Assembly: GCF_949987535.1 (NCBI RefSeq)
Contig: NC_080080.1
Location: forward strand, 60,362,668-60,426,667
DNA length: 64,000 nucleotides
Direction of reading: 5' to 3'
Origin: Balaenoptera acutorostrata
Lineage: Eukaryota; Chordata; Mammalia; Artiodactyla; Balaenopteridae
The notes beneath the pieces were generated by a model, which made no database searches, had not been told where the DNA came from, and saw nothing but the letters and a program-made list of their open reading frames with translations. The position numbers and the translations under genes are program-made. This document shows positions 34,481 through 46,400 of this stretch, one piece after another. Within the stretch, counting starts at the first letter, position 1, and every line of letters begins with the position of its first letter.

Positions 34481-35496
34481 TTGATTAAAATCCATACTCA
34501 TCCTAGCTTTAAGCACATGAAGACAGAAATAGGTTCCAACTGCATAAGAACACGTGAATAATCCAGAGTAAATGTTAACTATACATACAAATTATCTGTT
34601 GATTAAAATACAGAACATGTCTGAGATTTGGAATTACTTCCTAATAACCCTGAGTCAGAGCTGTGGTAAAGGCTTACTGGGGGCATGTTACCATTTTCTG
34701 AGTGCATACTCAGAAAAGGAAGAAGTTGATGAGAGATCATGCAAGATTTTCCAGGCTCAAAATGCAACTTGACTCATCTGCATGGAAACATCCAGTGAAA
34801 CACAGGAGAGCTCACTCTTCTGCTGGATTAAGCTCACCCTGGTGAATGGAATGGAACAGAAACAAGAGACTGAGGTCTAGGTTTTGAGGATCTTCACTCC
34901 ACTTACCTGCTTTCACAGGACCAGGCAACGGACAAGAAGAAATGTGGGAACTGTTGCTGTGTACCTCTAAACAAACACAGTCACCCTATGTAATAGAATG
35001 TGTCATAAATCTGACCAATCAGAATAATTCCTCCTTTCTTGGTGGAGTAGCTCTGATAGAAATGGACAGAGCTGGGCTCGGGGTGGGAAGGGGGTGGTTT
35101 CCTTCTGTTACAGGCTCTAAACTTTCTTCAATTTTCCTATGATTTAAGCCTAACTAAAATTTATGGACTTTTGAAAAAGAGTAGGTACTAAAATTAAATA
35201 AGCTGAGAGTGTTGAAGGTGAAAAAAATGATACCAAATTTAAGAAAATGTAGAATTATTACTATGAGAATTACCAGAACTGTGTTTGTTCCAGATATGAG
35301 CCTGCTATAGCATTTTAATTATGAATAGAATTAAACAGAAATTCACTTGCTGTCTCCATCTGATAATATTACCAGAGACTTCTCTTAAGGAAATTTAAAA
35401 TTATTTTTTCTATGTAAATCTCTACAAGTCCTTAATTTCAACCTTATTATAAGAAATAACACACAGTATCAATAAGCTGGCAGAATTTTGACAATT
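34481..35496. other. Nothing recognised
   Basis: About 1 kb of AT-rich sequence. Two 66-codon plus-strand frames are chance. Confidence 0.35.
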
Positions 35497-35578
35497 CTCC
35501 TGCCTCCCTCCATTCCGCCTTCTTTTCCTCTTTCCCTCCGTCCCTTTCCCTCCTCTTCCCTCCCTCCCTTTCTTTCTG
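35497..35578. repeat. Polypyrimidine (CCT/CTTT)-rich tract
   Basis: Nearly pure C/T on the plus strand, with units such as 'ccctcctcttccctccctcc'. The matching polypurine minus strand produces spurious Lys/Arg/Glu/Gly-rich frames. Confidence 0.9.
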
Positions 35579-35644
35579 CAAAGTAAGTAAATGGGTATAT
35601 AGCAAATAGTAGGGATCACACCCTTTCATTACAGGGGTTGGGAA

Positions 35645-35860
35645 TGTGGACTGTCACAAAAACAGACTTGATTTTAAATACTGTATCTGCGCCTTACCAG
35701 CTGTGTGACCATGAATCATTTAATCATTCTGTGCCTCAGTTTGTCCATCTGTAAAATAGGTGATAAGAGTACCTACCTCTTAGGATTGTTGTGAGGGGGG
35801 ATTCCAGTTGGTTTTAAAACAGTATTTAGCACAGAGGAAGCATAATAATTATTATTTTTC
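35645..35860 (+). mobile_element. MIR SINE, sense, well preserved
   Basis: 'accagctgtgtgaccatgaa', 'cattctgtgcctcagtttgt', 'ccatctgtaaaataggtgat', 'agagtacctacctcttagga', 'gtttagcaca'-like tail. This is the clearest MIR in the window. Confidence 0.92.
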
Positions 35861-36769
35861 ACTTCTCTGAATATATAAAACATTTAGTATTGGGATTCAT
35901 AGTCTCAAAATCTAACACTCACTGATGTGAATATCTGATTAGCTAAATGGAGAAAAAAATTGTTATAGTAATTATTTCTTTAGTTTCTCATTTTGTTTTT
36001 TTAACTGAAAACCAGAATGACAATTTCTTGGCATTATCTGTTATCAATGAACAGTATAAGACTATAATATTATTTTTGACAAGGCACTGAATACCTGAAA
36101 TGAAGAAAACTAAGAAATAGTAGTAAATAAAACTTTTCTTTTACTAATCCCAAGTGAAAGATGAAATTAATGTTGATATATATGTGAAAACTCTGGAGAA
36201 GTCATACAGAAAGGACCTCAAGTACTTGAGGCACACTTGAAATTCAAATGAAAGTAAATGACTAATTCTTAAATCAAGAACCCTTCACTAAAATTAAAAA
36301 CACAAATGCTTTCTTTTTCTTGATTTCTTGTAGGAAGTGAAAGAGTACTCGGTAGGTGTCAGACTATTTTAAAAAGCAGGTTATAGAGATGATATTTCAG
36401 GAGCGTAAAAATACTAAGGCAGATCTCATAAATGATTGGTATATTATTTAATTCAGGTTAGCATCAGAATTGTCAATGTTAGTTTATTAAGCAATGCAGT
36501 CCTTTAGGTAGGAAACATGGTTCTTTGGAGAAGTTGATAGACACAAGATACACAAACTGGAATATGGTAAAAAAAGACAGTATAGATTTTTTAAAATTAA
36601 ACCTAGGAATTATTTAACATGGCCATTTCTTTGGGTTGAAGAAAGAAATTCATATAGATTTTCCTGGTTCAGGCTCCAGTGAGGTCTATCGGCAGATTTG
36701 TAACTAGAGCAAGATTCAGACCTATTTCCATTTTTGTGCTTACCTCTTAAGTATGTCCAGTTCCTACAG
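35861..36769. other. Nothing recognised
   Basis: AT-rich sequence with no supported feature. Confidence 0.35.
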
Positions 36770-37035
36770 CATAGAGGAAAGCACTAGATTGGCCATGGCA
36801 TGAAACAGGTTAGAATTCTGGCCCTGCCACTTAATAACTGTGCACGGCTTAAATGGGCAATTTGCTAAAGTTCATGAATTTCAATTCCCACCCTCCAACA
36901 CCCCACCCTGGGCAAAATGAGTATAATCCTTTTTCTACCAACTCTAGAGAGTTAGGATGGTCTGCAGAGAAAATGTATATAAAAATGCTTTGAAAATTAT
37001 TTAATGCTTTAAAAATATTATTTATCATTATTATT
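36770..37035 (+). mobile_element. MIR SINE, sense
   Basis: 'tctggccctgccacttaata' with a diverged middle and a MIR-like tail ending 'tatttatcattattattt'. Confidence 0.65.
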
Positions 37036-37189
37036 TCAAGATGAGGGAAAACTCCCCCTCCTCTAATATATTCAGTTTTTTTATGGCCAGCTAGATCTTC
37101 CAGAAAGCTACATAAAAATTGAACATTTTAACAACACTCGGCAATGTTTAGATGTTAAAAAAAAATTATCCAAACTGGCACATTTCTTC

Positions 37190-37560
37190 TTAAACAGTTC
37201 TAAAAGTAATACATACATATTGCAATGAATTTGGAAATACAGAATGAGAACGAGGAAGTAAAGGTCACCCTGACTCTCTTATTTCTTGAGTTAACCATTG
37301 TTAAATAATTTTTAAATTTTCTTTGGGTCTTTTTTCTCTATGTGTGTGATATTCAAAACCAAGTTGTGAATATGCTGTATTTATTATTTAACATTCTTCT
37401 CTTCTCACTTGACATTTTACAAAAAACAATTTTAATTTGTTAGTTTCTGTATTGTTTCCGATTCTATGCATCATAAAATACTTAATAGTGAAGGTTACCT
37501 ATGAGCTATATGTAAAAAAAAGTTCAGCATATATAACCTAAATAAATATATTAGAAATTC
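37190..37560 (-). mobile_element. Ancient LINE fragment, L1M-like
   Basis: 'gaatttggaaatacagaatg', 'aaaggtcaccctgactctc' and 'taaccattgttaaataattt' follow the order of an old antisense L1-type family. It is highly diverged. Confidence 0.4.
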
Positions 37561-37565
37561 ATATG

Positions 37566-37668
37566 CTTTAAAGCAGTGATCCCCAACTGTTTTGGAACTA
37601 GGGACCGGTTTCATGGAAGACAATTTTTCCACCAACAGGGTGGGCGGGTGGGGACCCCTGCTTTAAAG
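37566..37668. mobile_element. 87-bp hAT miniature transposon with perfect 8-bp target duplication
   Basis: The element 37574-37660 starts 'cagtgatcccca' and ends 'tggggacccctg'. These termini are inverted repeats (10 of 12 matching). It is flanked by identical 'ctttaaag' at 37566-37573 and 37661-37668, the 8-bp duplication made by hAT transposases. The inside ('gggaccggtttcatggaaga', 'caatttttccacc') is a shortened form of a known MER-class hAT element. There is no coding capacity. Confidence 0.93.
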
Positions 37669-39558
37669 GATATCCCTATGTTTTTATGTGATTGACCATT
37701 TCAAAAGTTTCATAGACAATTCCAATATTTATATTTAATTAAAGACCATGAAACTTTTTTTAGTATTTTTAAATAAAAGATAAAGATTACTTCATTTAAA
37801 AGCTGATAACAAACCTCTAGAACACTTCCTTCTACTTAAGTGAGGTGTTAGATAAAAAAAGCACTATAGAAATATAGATTATACCTGAGTTTAAATAAAA
37901 GTCTGAATAAATACTATAGAATTGTTATCTCCCCTTTATTCTGTTAATAATTGGTAATAGGAATATTATGGAGAATGATTGAAGCTAAATAGTCATATGT
38001 CAATTACCAAGATCACATTTGTGTGGTACAATGAATTTGCAAAGGTAGACTGTCAAATATATTTTATTGTCAAAGGTGGTCTGCCAACCGGCAAGTCATT
38101 TCATAAGTTATGCTCTAAAATATATCATTTACTGATACCCAAGAGACATCTCGGTATGTCATTAATAGTGCAGAAACTCTAAGCCAGGGATATATTTGTC
38201 TTTATGATTAATTTGAGACAGCAGCTAATAAAAACAAGAATAATAACACTAATAACCTTCAATTTAATTTTGACCCAAAGCTATAGCAATTTCAACAGAA
38301 GTTAGTATATTTACATACCAAATTAAAATTCCTAAACTAGTATTACAATTGATGCAGTGTTTTTATGAAATACTACCTGTATAATACTTCATTAAAATAA
38401 TAAAATGAGAACAATATAGAAATGTCATAAATATTTGTGTCCTAGAAAGGATTTAGAGGGAATTTCTGGTAGTATAAATTAATACATGATTAATCGTATT
38501 ACTTTTATTTATAAAGCATCCAAACATATACACATCTGTAATCTTATATGTCTTTACCATCAAGAGAAATATATTCCAGAATTAATTTTAAAAACACTGC
38601 TTTTACTGTGCTTATGTTTTCTAGTTGAGAAGTCTGGACTTTAAGCATCTTTAAATTATAGAACTAATCAGATAGAAAGCAGGAGGGAACCAACAATACA
38701 ACTGATGGCATTTGTTAATATAAACCTTTGTGTAAAAATGTTATGAAACTAAGAATGGAAGAAAAATAGAATTATTAATCAACAGATGGCTATTTTTAAA
38801 AATCTAGTTAATAGTATACTACCTGGGTTATTCTCTTACTTGAAAAAATTACAGTATATTAGGTTGTCCTAATTTGGAACTATGTAACTGCCACTCTCAT
38901 GTTTCTAGTTTTACTAGAAGAGTGCATTTTTTAGGTATAAGCGTAAGAAAAAAAAAAAAAACTGGAAAGTTCCATAGTGCAGTTTCGTTCCTCCCTTTCT
39001 CCAACAGAAAAAATAAGAAATACTGTACCTAACCAACAGATCTGATGATTCCAAAAGGGGCAAGTCTCTATTCTGAAACACTATTCAAGTCAGAACATTC
39101 CAAATTAGGATTTTGTGAGACACTGGAAAATTATGGCATGAAATATAGAAGAATATTTCTAATGCACTATAAAATGTATTCCTCAAAGCAAAAGAGCTAA
39201 TGGAAGGCCAGAGCACTTAATGGATAAAATATAATCAAATGAAACAGAAGCATGTTCCAAGCTGAAAGGCAACAATATCACTATTCTCACATAATTGGAT
39301 AGTAGTTATAACCCAGTAAGATCAGGTTTAAAAACATTTAAATATATATAAATACACATATGTATAAATAACATATATAGCACCTGAAGTAAATACATAT
39401 TCGTATTCATATATTAAAGAATCACTTTGAAATTTAAAAAATTTTTTTTAACTATTGAAAAATAAACAGCTAGTGAAAAAATAAGTTTTCTTTGCAAAAC
39501 TTGACTCTGGAAAAAAAGATTCTTCAAATGCTTCTCCAAGAACTTGTCTGTTTATTTT
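37669..39558. other. About 1.9 kb with nothing recognised
   Basis: AT-rich sequence with a poly-A run at 38948-38961. The 67-codon frame at 37979-38182 is unremarkable. Confidence 0.4.
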
Positions 39559-39612
39559 AAATATAATCAAATAAAAAAATAAAAATAAAAAATAAATAAA
39601 TATAATCAAATA
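39559..39612 (+). mobile_element. Tail-only retro-insertion (A-rich 24-mer between 15-bp duplications)
   Basis: 'aaatataatcaaata' occurs at 39559-39573 and again, identically, at 39598-39612. Only A with scattered T lies between (39574-39597), like the AAATA-type tail of the SINEs nearby. This fits a retrotransposition event that copied nothing except the tail. Confidence 0.75.
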
Positions 39613-39639
39613 TTTGAAATAGAAGGCAAATGTTCATGA

Positions 39640-39730
39640 AAACAGATATATATATACATGCATATATATGCATATATATATATTTACACACATAACTGGT
39701 TAAATATAATTAATATATATAATACACATA
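39640..39730. repeat. (TA)/(CATA) low-complexity tract
   Basis: Alternating TA with 'catgcatatatatgcata' interruptions. Confidence 0.9.
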
Positions 39731-39733
39731 AAA

Positions 39734-40242
39734 TATAGATCTTCCTTAACTTACTATGGCATTGCCTCCTGATAAACCCATAATCAACTGAAAATATCAT
39801 AAATTGTAAATGCTTATACTACACCCAATCTACCGACCGTCATAGTTTAGTCTAGCCTACCTTAAATGTGCTCAGAACACTCACATTAGCCTAAAGTTGG
39901 GCAAAATAATCTAACACAAAGCCTATTTTATAATAAGCTGTTGAATATCTCATTTGTTTTATTGAATACTGTACTGAAAGTGAAAAACAGAACGGTTGTA
40001 AGTGTGTCAGTTGTGATCGAGTGGCTGACTGGGAGGAGTGGCTTGCTGCTGCTGCCCAGCATCACAAGAGAGCATCATGCTGCATATCAGTAGTCTGGGA
40101 AAAGTATAGTTTCTACTATAAATTCAAAGTGTACTTTGAAAAAATTCAAAGTATAGTTTCTACTAAACGAGTATCACTTTCGCACCACGGTAAAGTTGAA
40201 AAATCGTTAAGTCGAACCATTGTAAGTCGGGGAATGTCTGTA
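39734..40242. mobile_element. Tigger-like (TcMar) non-autonomous DNA transposon
   Basis: The two ends are 26-bp inverted repeats (39734-39759 and 40217-40242, 19 of 26 matching by eye) that begin and end with TA, the target used by this superfamily. Internal phrases 'ttgggcaaaataatctaaca' and 'tattgaatactgtactgaaa' match a common mammalian MER element of this type. It contains a local duplication at 40101-40165. The 118-codon frame starting at 40021 is not a transposase. Confidence 0.75.
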
Positions 40243-41345
40243 AATAAATTTTTGTATAATATATGTGTATACGTGTATGCACATGTATATTTAAAACAGG
40301 AATTTACACTGTTTGCTACATCTCATCTGAGAAGCAGACTATGCCCAAAATCTATGCCTCAAGCCTTTGGTGAATAGCTAATGAATTCAGTATTCAAACA
40401 GGGATTTAAAAAATTGATTTGGAAATTCAGGACAAACTTACTACTGAAAACGTTTTACACTTTTTACTTAGAAGAACATAGTTAGGTACACATGATTAGA
40501 CTCTACCAACTGAAATAAATTATTGCCGATTTGGCTAGAGTTGTTGATCACCACAAAATTCTCTCTTGTGGACAACTATGGCTTACATATTAAATGGAAG
40601 GCTTTAGGCAGTTTTTGTACTTGTTTCCTTAAACCTAAATGGTCCACATAATGATAAAAAGTCAAATAAGAAAAAAATGTAAAATTATGTGCTTTTTAAG
40701 GCCAACAAAATTGTTATCATACTAAAGCTTGTCTGTGTACTAACAGTGCAGTTTTTATAGGCAGGTGTTTCTGGTACTAAAGTTTTCACGTTAATTGAGG
40801 CTCTATTTTTGATTTCAGTTTAAAGGTGTTGCTAGTGATTGAATCTACTCAGTAGCGCACATTTATGAATAAGACTCTGAATATTAAAATTCTTACATGT
40901 ACTCTCTAAATTCATTGAGATTCAGTAAAATAAAAAGATATCATATACCAAGAAGATTCCTTTGTATATGATGTACAATGGAGTAACAGATTAATTTTCC
41001 TTTTTGGACAACTTAATGATATTGATTAACATTAAAAAACTTCAACAGTTACATATTAAAAAAAAAAATGATTGGGGTACAAGGCAGATAATTAGTAGTA
41101 TTACTTTTAAAGGCTTTTGTTAGAGGAAGTGAATGTTAACAACTCCTTATAAATTAAAGTTGCCCTCTCCCAGGAACTTCAACACTGTATCAGAAAAAAA
41201 TAAAATTGTCAGCTATTGCTTTTAAGAAAGGGAACAATTCCCATTTTCTATAACATTACTTCTGAAATCAACACCCTTATTCAACAACCTTGATATCATT
41301 TCTGATAATGAGTCAGTGAAAAGAGTGATTAGACAAATGGTAAAT
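40243..41345. other. Nothing recognised
   Basis: About 1.1 kb of AT-rich sequence. Confidence 0.35.
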
Positions 41346-41394
41346 TTCAGAAAGAAAATAAGATACAGAAAGAAATTCAGAAAGAAAATAAGAT
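41346..41394. repeat. Short tandem duplication
   Basis: 'ttcagaaagaaaataagat' occurs twice, 30 bases apart, with similar spacer sequence. This is a local duplication. Confidence 0.9.
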
Positions 41395-41689
41395 GCCAAC
41401 TGAGTTTTCCCAGGTCATCCAATCACCTCCTTGCGGAGTTAAAAATAGAAGCTAAGTCTAATTCCCACAGCTACTGCCAGATCAGAGCCTGACAACTTTG
41501 CATTGTGGTAGCTTCAACCTCTCCTGCTACTGGGATTACCTGCATTGAGACATCTTCCTATGAGGTTCAATCATTTCAAGGTTTGGTTTAAAATGGAGAG
41601 GGGTAGGAAAAGGTTCATAATTTTAGGGAAAATCTGTGTTAATGAGGTCTCATTGTAAACTGCTCACGAGAATTAGAAAGATAAAAATT

Positions 41690-41885
41690 GGAAATATTTA
41701 CTAACCCTTACTATGTTTCAAACACTGCAATAAGTTCCCTTTTATGTTATGTTCTTTAATCTTCGCAACAACCCTGTGATTTTCCTGTTTTAAATATCCA
41801 GAAACAATTCACAGTGGTTAACTAACTTACCCTAAGTCATAGAGATAGAAAACAATAGAGGTAGGATTCAAACTAGGTGAGGTTC
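41690..41885 (-). mobile_element. MIR SINE, antisense
   Basis: 'tactatgtttcaaacactgc', 'taatcttcgcaacaaccctg', 'taagtcatagagatagaaaa', 'gtaggattcaaactaggtga'. Confidence 0.8.
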
Positions 41886-42196
41886 AAAGTTCAAATTCAC
41901 TTCCTGAAAAACATGGTTAGAACATAAATGGTAGCCAAAACTCTCTAAAATAAATTTAAAAATTAAAAGAAAGAGAGAAAGGAGGGGAGGAGGGCCTAGT
42001 GATCAGCATACCTTAAAAATAATGTTTAGAACTTTTTGACTGATCTTAAAAATGACCAAAAGCTAGCTGCCTGAGAGCTCTAAGAATAAAATTATTAACA
42101 AACTAAACAAAAAACATTGATTTTTATACTCACTCACTTTGAGATCAACCCAATTGCTTTCCTTTCATAACACTGTACTGCCATTTTATTTCATTT

Positions 42197-42558
42197 TCTA
42201 TTATATTTATTTATTTTAAATATATTTATTTATTTATTTTTTGGGGCCACATTGGGTCTTCGTTGCTGTGCGCAGGCTTTTTCCAATTGCGGCGAGCGGG
42301 GGCTACTCTTTGTTGTAGTGCGTGGGCTTCTTATTGCGGTGGCTTCTTTTGTTGCAGAGCACAGGCTCTAGGCGCGCGGGGTTCAGTAGTTGTGGCTCGT
42401 AGGCTCTAGGGTGCGGACTTGGTCGTTGTGGCGCACGGGCTTAGTTGCTCTGCAGTATGTGGGATCTTCCTGGACCAGGGCTTGAACCCGTGTCCCCTGC
42501 ATTGGCAGGCTGATTCTTAACCACTGCACCACCAGGGAAGCCCTCTATTATATTTATT
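42197..42558 (-). mobile_element. Full-length older CHR-type SINE
   Basis: The core is 42212-42543. The minus strand begins 'gggcttccctggtggtgcag' and has a B box 'gggttcaagccc', extra repeated 'ggctcta' segments, and an AAATA-type tail (seen as TTTAT at 42215-42242). The duplication 'tctattatatttatt' lies at 42197-42211 and 42544-42558. It has the longer internal arrangement found in ruminant/whale SINEs and more mutations than the copies at 52-58 kb. Confidence 0.93.
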
Positions 42559-42882
42559 AAGGGATAATTTAAAGACAAGTATTTTGCCTAACAGGTTAAT
42601 GATTTTTTTTTCTTCTAAACGATAACCAAGATGCCAATCCTCCTCCCCTTTTTCAGTGGACTAATTAGTGTCAGATCATTTTAGTGTCATATTTAACTTT
42701 TGTGGTGAAATAGTGATTTCACAAACCCTGTGAAGATGTTACACATCCACTATAACATGCATGCAGGTGGAAAACATTTTCAATTGATGTAGAGTTTGCT
42801 TTCTCTATGACTGTATTCTTCACAATCAATGAGATAGAAAAAGACATGGAGATAAGAGAACTGTTGACTAATATTTTCTTAT

Positions 42883-43224
42883 TAAAATCTGTATCTTGGA
42901 CTTCTCTGGTGGTGCAGTGGTTAAGAATCCACCTGCCAATGCAGGGGACACGGGTTCGAACCCTGGTCTGGGAAGATCCCACATGCCGCAAAGCAACTAA
43001 GCCCATGTGCCACAACTACTGAGCCTGTGCTCTAGAGCCCGTGAGCCACAATTACTGAGCCCTTGCACCACAACTACTGAAGCCGGCGTGCCCTAGAGAC
43101 TGTGCTCTGCAACAAGAGAAGCCACTGCAATGAGAAGCCCATGTGCCACAACGAAGAGTAGCCCCTGCTCCCCGCAACTAGACAAAGCCCATGCACAGCA
43201 ACGAAGACCCGACGCCACCAGAAA

Positions 43225-43255
<31 letters not shown>

Positions 43256-43289
43256 CTTAAATAAATAAATAAATAAAATCTGTATCTTG
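42883..43289 (+). mobile_element. Full-length older CHR-type SINE, opposite orientation
   Basis: The core is 42899-43273. It starts 'gacttctctggtggtgcagt', has a B box 'gggttcgaaccc', repeated 'ccacaactactga' blocks, and a long (AAAT)n tail. The perfect duplication 'taaaatctgtatcttg' lies at 42883-42898 and 43274-43289. Together with the preceding SINE it forms an inverted pair about 355 bp apart. Confidence 0.95.
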
Positions 43290-45692
43290 CATTTTGAATT
43301 TTCTAAAAGTCCAAATCCATTGTGGTTGAAAAAAGAAGAGTAATGTCATATGTTTTCTTGTCCTGGGTAAATGGACTGTGCTTGGTTGAATGTCTTGAAC
43401 TGCTCAAACTTTAAGGTCCATCACCTCTAATTTCCACCTTGCCAAAACCTCAGACAAGAAACAGGAGAAAGGGTAGTGCCATCCATAATTCATTCCCACC
43501 ACACCTACAAAAATAATCATAAGGAACTTGTGTAGAATACCAATTCTTTTGTATTAGGAAGGCAGTTTTCAAAATTAAATGGTATTGGTTCATTTGGTTG
43601 TTTAATAAATATCTTGCAAATGCCTATAATAAAGCCAAATACCAAAATGACCATTTAAGTTGCAGAAATTTTTACATTCTTGATATTTTACTATTTTAAA
43701 GTAACAGTTTACGTTTGAGTGCTTACCATAATATATAATACCAATAAGCTCCCTAGAAATCTAAACATTTATAAAATACACCAAATGCTACTGTCTCATG
43801 CCTTGCTTTGCAATCCTGGATTGCTTTCTAATATGGAGATGATGTAAGAAATATAATCTAGATATCTCTTCTATGGGATCACCAGCCATGTCTCAACTAA
43901 CTTATCAGTGGAGACTCTCAGTACATACATATTTATTTATTATAAAACTCTTCGGTACTGATCATTAGGTAATTCTGGTAAATGTGGGCGTGTAATAATA
44001 GTTAAGAATGTCATCCCCATTTCATTTCAGCTTGATCCACTGCAGGAAAGCACAAATTAGATGAAAGCTATTTCCCCAAGAACAACTCACTTCCTTGAGA
44101 GGAGAGATAAACTTGGATGAACAATGCTTTGTCACAATTTATTTTTGAGGGTAGTGGTTTAAAAAAAGTGCTAATGTAATCTTTTCATAATGAATCCTTT
44201 TAAAAATGCATTAATTCTCCAGTGAATATAGCTTATAATTAGAAACCTATACATATAATTTTACTTTTCTAAATTTTTACATATGACCATATATAACAAA
44301 TATTGAAATCTGAAAATCTTCGTAATCTTTAAAATTTGATGGCCTTTAAATCTGAATTTGGATTTGGTGAGTTTGACGGATTATTCTTAGTGACTCTATT
44401 GGGTACCACCAATTCAGATTCAACATTATTTCTGCAAGTCTCAGGAGCATTAAGTTTTGTGAATGGATAGAGGGTATTAGCATCCTGGTTGTTTTTCACT
44501 ACATTGCGATTACCAGAGAACCTGAGTGTGAAAGATCATGGAGAGGAGTGTAAGAAATGGCACTAAAGGTATCACTGACTTCTCTCTATTTACTCAGATT
44601 CTGCAGTATACAACAGAAGGAACAAAACAGGTTGTGTTGCTGCTACTGTTGCAATGACCAAGGATCCTCAGTCTCATAGCCATTGCAGTCCATTGTTTAA
44701 GATGTGAGCTTGTTGTTGCTTATTTAGGCAACAGTCAGAACGCTTATTTGTTTTATGTCTGTTTTTTAATGAGGGTTTGATCAGACAGCAATAAAGACAA
44801 AAGTAAATAGGAGAAATGTTTATTAATAGGTCCCTCCATACCTATCAACCAAAGAAAAGGCATACCTTAAAATATTGTTGTGAAATGTCTAGGGTGTGTC
44901 TGTCTGTGTTCTTGCAACCCTTCACCTTTAAGTAGCTTTTCAAAAATATGTTATAAACATGTTGCTTCATCCTTGCCCTTTTAGCCTGTTAATGTCTAAT
45001 TTAAGTAAAGCAGGATGCAATCCCCAGCAAGTTATCTGTTTCTCCTTTCTTGGACAATGCAAATCAAAACAGTCTTCTTTTAAGGAGGGTAGTGAAAAGT
45101 TTTGCCAATTGTGTTCATACTTCAGCTATTCCAGCATTCTTTAGTTTAGCTTAAATGAGACACTCTCATCTTTGGGCTTTAATTATTCTGTTTCAAAATA
45201 AATTGTAAAAAATACTCTAAAGAGAAACTAAGAAAAAAACCCAACAAAATAAAAGATTTACCATAATGCAGGTACATAAATATGAACTAAAAATAGTTTT
45301 AGATTAAAAATTAATCTAATTAAAATTTCAGATTAGGCTGGATAGAAATGATCCATTGCTGAAGCTTAAAAAAAAAAACTAGCTATAAATGTTACTAGTT
45401 TTCTACACTGTTGTTACAAGACTTGACTGACATCCGTGATGTACTCTGTAATATTTTTGAAATGATGAAATGTGTGATCCAGAGACTTGAAATATTTCAA
45501 TACTTGTGTATAGGAATTTTCTTCCATGAACTAGAAATGAAAAAAGTGAGAATGTTTCCTTGCTCAAATCACATTAAATGGATTCCCTTATATTACTTGC
45601 ATTCATTTTTAAGATAGTCATAAATGGTAACGTAAAATACAGGAATACTATCTGTTGAAGAAGTTTATGGTTTTTAATAGTCAATGTATGTA
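43290..45692. other. About 2.4 kb with nothing recognised
   Basis: AT-rich sequence. No repeat family, exon or RNA gene could be supported. Confidence 0.4.
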
Positions 45693-46400
45693 TTCAAATT
45701 ATAAATGTTTCTGCATAATCTCTGACCCAACAATACCATTCCATGCCACTCCAAGAATTCTTCCATCAAAAGTAAAAGCTCCAGCACATAAAGACATGAA
45801 CCTCTATGTCCATTACCCCATTTCTTGAAATCATAAAACTGTTTGGAACTTAATAAATGTTTATCAATGGGTTTTGACTGAATGAAATTGTGGCTCACTC
45901 ATAGTACACGTTACTGGGCATCTACTAAGGGTAATATGGTAGTGATATATGCTAGATATCATTAATATAATAGAAACACAATGTACTAAAAGTGTTTTGC
46001 AACTAAAAATCACTATACATTGTATGGCTTTAAAAAGGAATGAAATGCTGATACATGCTATAACATGGATGCACTTTGAAAACATTATGTTAAGTGAAAG
46101 AAGCCAGACACAAAAGGACAAATATTGTATGATTCCACTTATATGAGGTAGTTAGAATAGGCAAATTATAAACCCAGAAAATAGAATAGAGTTAACCAGA
46201 GGCTGAGGGGAGGGGAGAAATAAGGGGTTATTGTTTAGTGAGTACAGTTTCTGTTTGGGATAATAAGAAAGATCTTAAAATGGATAATGGTAATGGTTGC
46301 TCAACATTGTGAATGTACTTAATACCAATAAATGATACACTTAAAAATGGTTAAAATGGTAAATTTTACGTTATGGGACATTTTACCAAAATAAAAAATA
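45693..46400 (+). mobile_element. LINE-1 3' end (old, L1M type)
   Basis: The end of ORF2 and the 3' UTR are visible: 'tataacatggatgcactttg', 'agtgaaagaagccagacaca', 'tattgtatgattccacttat', 'aaaatggtaaattttacgtt'. The left part (45693-45900) is compatible with ORF2 but rearranged, and 45900-46020 does not align to anything I recall. Confidence 0.75.

Noticed and set aside
38858..38945. Possible mariner/MADE-like end ('ttaggttgtcctaatttgg')
   Set aside because: Only a few bases resemble the terminus and no matching partner end was found.
40021..40377. 118-codon frame, possible transposase
   Set aside because: It lies within a short non-autonomous DNA transposon and runs past its 3' inverted repeat. 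It has no transposase motif.
41346..41394. CRISPR-like direct repeats
   Set aside because: Only two copies, AT-rich, in a mammalian context. It is a simple local duplication.
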